Source: Hypoxylon rubiginosum
Lineage: Eukaryota; Ascomycota; Sordariomycetes; Xylariales; Hypoxylaceae
Assembly: GCA_902806565.1 (NCBI GenBank)
Contig: CADCXA010000038.1
Span: 1-64,000, forward strand
Length of the DNA: 64,000 nt
Direction: 5' to 3'
Of this stretch, positions 59,752-64,000 are shown in pieces. Numbering within the stretch: the first letter of the stretch is position 1; the number at the start of each line of letters is the position of its first letter. Position numbers and translations under genes: made by a program. The notes beneath the pieces were generated by a model. That model did no database searches and was not told where the DNA came from. It saw nothing but the letters and a program-made list of their open reading frames with translations.

Positions 59752-60523
59752 ATGGCCGTAGCATTTCCTACTCGTCGGCATTCCTCTAGAGTGGAGGACT
59801 TTAATGTCACTCCTGTGGTATTCCTACAAAATAATCCTCAATACGACTGTGTCGCCGTTGGTGCTTTAGTCATGTTCGGAGTGACTCCCAACACTCGAGC
59901 GCTTATTTCGAAGCGTGATACCGCCGTCGCACTCCCCGGCAAGTGGGAGGTCCCTTCTGGACCATGCGATGACCCTAACTTGACGATCCTTGCCACCCTG
60001 AACCGCATCTTGCTCGAGGAGACGTAAGTTTGGACTCTTCCCCCTTTTACATCTTCTCCCATTTCTGTCTTACCCCCTTTTTCCTAAGGAAGGATGGTTG
60101 TCAACCTTTTTCCTAGTTAAGTTCATTCTTACCAACCCTTAAGCTTTACCAAGCTGTGTTGATTTTATCCAGCCTTCGAAGCACATGCAGTCTCGCTAAC
60201 CAGTTCCCCCTTTTTTGTATAGCCACCTCCAGATCGAGTTCATCGCCGACCTAGCGGGTGTCGAGACTTTCGACATCCAGACGGGAAAGCGGGTCCGCAA
60301 GTTTACCTTCATCGTACAGGCGCAGGACGGTATCCCGGCAACGCTGCAGAAGTATCAGGCTTGGGATCTCGTGTCCCTCGACGAGGCTTTCCAGGCCCAA
60401 TCTGTCAACTTCGGCCTCCTAACCTTTACCTCCGCCTCCCAAAGGGAGATCATCCTCAACGGCTTTTCTAAGTACGACGAGATCCTGTCGTTTAGGTCTT
60501 GGTGCCGAGGTGGCACCATTTAG
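59752..60523 (+). CDS. Nudix-fold protein with degenerate Nudix box
   Basis: Two exons, 59,752-60,023 and 60,223-60,523, with a 199-nt intron (GTAAGT/TATAG), giving 190 aa. Nudix hydrolases cut nucleoside diphosphates linked to another group, using a Gx5Ex7REUxEExGU box. Here LPGKWEVPSG (61-70) aligns with the start of the box. The helix reads LNRILLEETHL (83-93), keeping R85, E89 and E90 but lacking the glutamates of the first E and of the RE pair. The rest (IEFIADL, RKFTFIVQAQ, KYQAWDLVSLDEAFQ) fits the fold's later strands. The protein may therefore bind rather than hydrolyse nucleotides, or act weakly. No signal peptide is seen. It is convergent with the SDR gene. Confidence 0.8.
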
Positions 60524-60851
60524 GAGGAGGGCTCAGGACTTTCTTTTAGTGTTTCTATTTAGACAGCTACGGCAAAGGAATGGGCAATCCATGGCAGCAC
60601 CCTGCAGGAAGTTTTTACATGAATTGCTAATAGATTACTCATGAGATATCTTTGCTAGCAGAGGGACTTTACTTGAACTTGGTCTATTATGGAGTACGTA
60701 TTACCCCATCTGCGATTAGTTTCTTTCAACTCTCAGCATCACCGATTTCCCAGCTACCTAAGTTACTCCCCGCTAACCCTTGGTCGGAAACAGCCAGAAC
60801 TCGAGGTGTGTTTGTACACATAACTACTTTCTTTCTACCAACTCGCCCGAA
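60524..60851. other. Convergent intergenic region
   Basis: 328 bp between two stop codons. Nothing beyond the expected 3' ends is seen. Confidence 0.45.
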
Positions 60852-61890
60852 TCATCCGGTAAACCCAGCGTCGAGTGGCAACGCCGTCCTCGTCATGAAC
60901 TTGCTCTCGTCACCCAACAGGTATCCCACCAGCGCCGCGACCTCTTCGGCCGTCACGTATCTCTTGAACAGCTGCGGGAAGTCCTTCACGTCGAGCACGC
61001 CCCCGAACTGGCCGTTCAGCTGCTGCCACATGGGCGTATCGGCTATTGCTCTAGGGCCAGTTAGCAAGCTTCGTTCTCCATTTTCTCTTTTTCTTTTAAT
61101 AATAAACTATCTCGCCGTAGCGCGTAGATCAGTCCGCGTAACTTCAATATTTCGATTACGAAGGGAAAACCAGCAAGGTGTAAAGAGGTTGATAAGGCAG
61201 GATTGGAGAGAGAAAAATAACTCACGGGCACACAGCGTTGACCCTGATGCCCCGATGCGCGTTCTCGGACGCAGCCACCTTGGTCAAGCCGATGACGCCG
61301 TGCTTGGACGCCGAGTACGCCGGATAGAAGCCTGCGCCGCGCAGCCCGGCGACGCTCGACATGTTGACGACGCTGCCGTCGTCGGCGATGGCGCTCAGCT
61401 GGTACTTGAGGCAGTTGAACAAGCCCGTCAGGTTGACATTAATCACATTATTCCACGCCTCGTGGCTCAGCTCGGTCAGTGGCCGTGCGTCGTCGCCGAT
61501 TATGCCTGTTTCACAGTTGAATATCAGTTGTTGGTCAGATCCAAAGCTAGCCAAATTACGTCGTGAAGACACAGACAAGGTTAAAGAGGGAGGGGTACTA
61601 CCGGCACTATTGACGCATCCGTGAAACGTGCCAAACTTCTCCTTGGTCGCAGCGATCCACTGCTCGACGGACTTGGGATCTGTGATGTCCACGGCGGAGG
61701 CCTGGACTTGAACTTCAGGGTACGTCTCGGCGATGCGCTGCGCCGTGGCATCAAGCTTGTCCTTTTGGATATCTGCCAGAGAGAGCGAAGCGCCACGCGC
61801 GGCGACGTAGCAAGAGATGACCTCGCCGAGGCCCTGGGCGGCTCCCGTCACGAGTATGACCTTATTTTTCAAGGGCTTCGGGTCCGCCAT
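60852..61890 (-). CDS. Classical short-chain dehydrogenase/reductase, three exons
   Basis: Exons: 61,890-61,602; 61,505-61,226; 61,050-60,852 (255 aa, the standard classical-SDR length; introns 96 and 175 nt, phases agree). The cofactor motif TGAAQGLG is at residues 15-22. LADI at 38-41 ends strand two in Asp40, favouring NAD(H). NSAG spans the first intron, and MSSVAG (S147) and YSASK (Y160, K164) complete the active site. C-terminal LPLDAGFTG is the usual SDR ending. The start at 61,890 (MADPKPLKNKVILVTG) is preferred; an in-frame ATG at 61,962 would add 24 residues without homology. The enzyme interconverts an alcohol and a carbonyl; the substrate is unknown. Intron 2 joins VCP to AIADTPM, so the usual VCPG glycine is absent. 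Confidence 0.92.
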
Positions 61891-64000
61891 CGTTGGTGAA
61901 ATCGGCTTATCTTTGAAGGAGACTTCGGTGGGTTCGGAAGATGACACGAGTCTCGAGGCCACTTGATCAACTGTACGTGAGGAGGTCCTATACGGGGGAC
62001 AGTCATATACGCCTTATGTATAGAATCGTGCAGCAATTGTCTCCGAACTTTCCTCCGTATTTGTAGTTCTGGATATGCCACGCAAAGTTCTCTCACCCTG
62101 GGGGTCGACGGGGAACAGTGCACGAAGCCTACATAATATATACTCAGCTGGCAAGGGTGACTCGTGGCTTGCAAGCATGCATCTTGGTGGCTTGGTTCAC
62201 AGGGTATAAGTGGGCGATTTGTATACATCAGCGCGGCCGTAGTTCTTGTTGGGAGCAGCCTGCAGAGGCAGGCAGGTCGGGAATTCCGTACGAACCATGC
62301 AAGTCTTTCCGTCGTTCTGCTATTGGACAGAGAGATATGGCACATTGTGTTCACCGGAACAGATCGACACTTTGCGGGAAAAAAGGGGGTATCTGTCAAA
62401 ATCGGGGAGGTAGCAGAGAATTGCGGCTCTACCCCTAAATGATACGACAATAACCGGCAAGAAATAGATACAAAATCACCCGACTATGCAGCGTGATGAT
62501 CAATATCCTATACTATTCATGCGTTAGTGCAAGTCTACTTAAGTCCTTTTCGCGCGAACCCGTCCCTACTTGCAGCCGAACAAGGGGTTAGCAAGGGGTC
62601 GCTTTCATAGTCCTGTAGCATTCCTTGTTAAACCTCCAGTCTAAGCACTAGGGAAATATAATCGTCTGATGCATTATAATGCGGTATATCGCCTAGTTGT
62701 AGCGGTGAAGAATCGAGCCCCGACAGAGCCAGCCAATTAGAGATACCAAACTCGAGCGAATGTGGAGGACAACGGCATATAGGGACATGGTATACTGTAA
62801 GCATATCCGAGTCGAATTGAGGAAGCGGGATGCAAGTGCTAGGGTCCTAGGAATAGGCACGTCAAACTTCTCCTTACCACCCTCAGGGAATAAGCAGTCG
62901 GAAACTTATCAAGAGTTCCCTTGTTGTCCACGTTGCAAAAGCGCCGGTATGACTGGGACTCATCACCACGTGGCAGTGCTTCAATCTTACAAATACGACT
63001 TATATCTTATATAAACACTTAGCTGTCTTCTATTTGTCATCAACTATCTAGTTGTTAAAGGTTCTCAGCTAATACATGTAACATGGTGGTATAGATTTTG
63101 TACAACGGGTTAACCAAATCCTTTCAGGATTGACAACTAAAGTCTCAACATCGTATCTCTTGTACTTGAGTCTTATATAAGTTATCAGACAGCTATTTAC
63201 ATTGTGTTCAATCTCTCTTGTAAAGAAGTTCTTCAGTCTCTCTTCGCCAAGTAATTCGATATGAGTAATATTTTACGACCTTTCTCTATGCCACCCTTAA
63301 CTTACCCATTTCCAATCTGGCTATTAGTGAGAGGCAGTAAGCTTCCGTGTCTATCCGTAGTACTGTAGAGATAATATAGTTGCCGTCATAGTGCTTTGCT
63401 GGATTTTAGTTAACAAGTACAAGGTACCTGTTATACGGGGATATCGGGTGTGAATAGTGGTAAATCCCCATACGATTCAAGTGGTTCGTCGACGGTAGAG
63501 GAAGGAAATGGGGTTCAGCAGGGCAGAGGCAATTCCCACTTAGATGAGGCTACAGTGGCACTCAACATATCCATGATAAAAGATTGGACGAAATCTACAT
63601 GGAAAACAATATTAATCGTTCGTCGTACTAATACGTCAAGGGGAGTATTTCTTCTTCCTCGGTTACATTTTTTCGTTAGGGTCCAGGTCTAGGTCATGCC
63701 AGACTGACCACTCCGATGCAATTCGTGCATGAATATCCCTCCATGAAAAATATGCTGGCCATCCCTCCAATCTACCATCTATGGTACACTAGACAGCACT
63801 GCTGATTCCGTATCGTACACCTCTAATCTTCGTAGGTCCGCATTTCGTAAGCCGACGGGGCAGTTTTGCTCGTTTATAATCTGCATAGAAATATCAGTCC
63901 TGGCTGATTCTAATCGGTAAGTTGCGCAATGCTAGTTGGTATCTCACGGTGGAAGGAGTTGTTCGGCGCCCCAGGGGCTAGCTAGGAAAGCCACGGCAGC
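61891..64000. other. Intergenic region to window end
   Basis: About 2.1 kb with no credible gene. Frames of 80-190 codons at 61.9-62.45 kb overlap the SDR 5' flank and lack motifs. TATATAAACACTTAG-like AT-rich stretches and a TGGTGGTATAG word near 63,087 hint at an old LTR element, but I could not support it. Confidence 0.45.

Noticed and set aside
50154..61890. Secondary-metabolite gene cluster (esterase, two MFS, Nudix, SDR)
   Set aside because: No backbone enzyme, no cluster-type regulator, and the gene types are common singly in fungal genomes.
62990..63250. Copia-type LTR end and primer-binding site (TAACA followed by TGGTGGTATAG)
   Set aside because: No second LTR, no polyprotein remnant and a poor match to a tRNA 3' end; a single short word is not enough.

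Overview
This window is from the nuclear genome of a filamentous ascomycete (Pezizomycotina, probably Sordariomycetes). The evidence is short introns (about 47-200 nt) with GTRNGY donors and CTAAC-like branch sites, a Zn2Cys6/MHR transcription factor, a Dal5-type permease, fungal GH43/GH16 enzymes, a LIP-type lipase, and a block showing the mark of repeat-induced point mutation (RIP). I assembled the multi-exon models by hand from reading frame, splice consensus and family sense. The phases balance in all of them.

Layout. (1) 1 to ~17.5 kb is extremely AT-rich (about one base in ten is G or C by eye) and CpA/TpG-poor. It has no credible gene, only decayed tandem repeats, and fits a RIP-saturated transposon block. 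(2) 17.5-35.1 kb is gene-bearing: extended-SDR reductase (+), Cys-rich DUF3716-like protein (+), CaiB/BaiF family III CoA-transferase (-), F-box/ankyrin protein (-), secreted GH43 enzyme (+), Zn2Cys6 regulator (-), LIP-type lipase (+) and classical SDR (-). (3) 35.1-40.7 kb is gene-poor, with a 29-G run and small tandem repeats. (4) 40.7-45.4 kb holds a secreted GH16 beta-glucanase (+) convergent with a 13-exon Dal5-type transporter (-). (5) 45.4-50.1 kb is gene-poor. (6) 50.1-62 kb holds a secreted type-B carboxylesterase (+), a patch of mobile-element-like structures at 52.2-53.3 kb, two divergent MFS transporters, a degenerate Nudix protein and a classical SDR. (7) 62-64 kb shows no gene.

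How the genes fit together. Several encode extracellular hydrolases (GH43, GH16, carboxylesterase, possibly the lipase), uptake/efflux carriers and oxidoreductases. That suits saprotrophic or plant-associated nutrition. The GH43 gene lies tail-to-tail with a Zn2Cys6 regulator, 190 bp apart, which makes that regulator a candidate local controller. There is no PKS, NRPS or terpene synthase, so I do not call a biosynthetic cluster. I found no clearly new multi-gene system. The most unusual items are the near-saturated AT block, a Helitron-like 3' end beside a minisatellite and a tRNA-like pol III promoter remnant, an over-represented ATAGGGGT/ACCCCTAT word that forms fold-backs, and several non-standard splice features.
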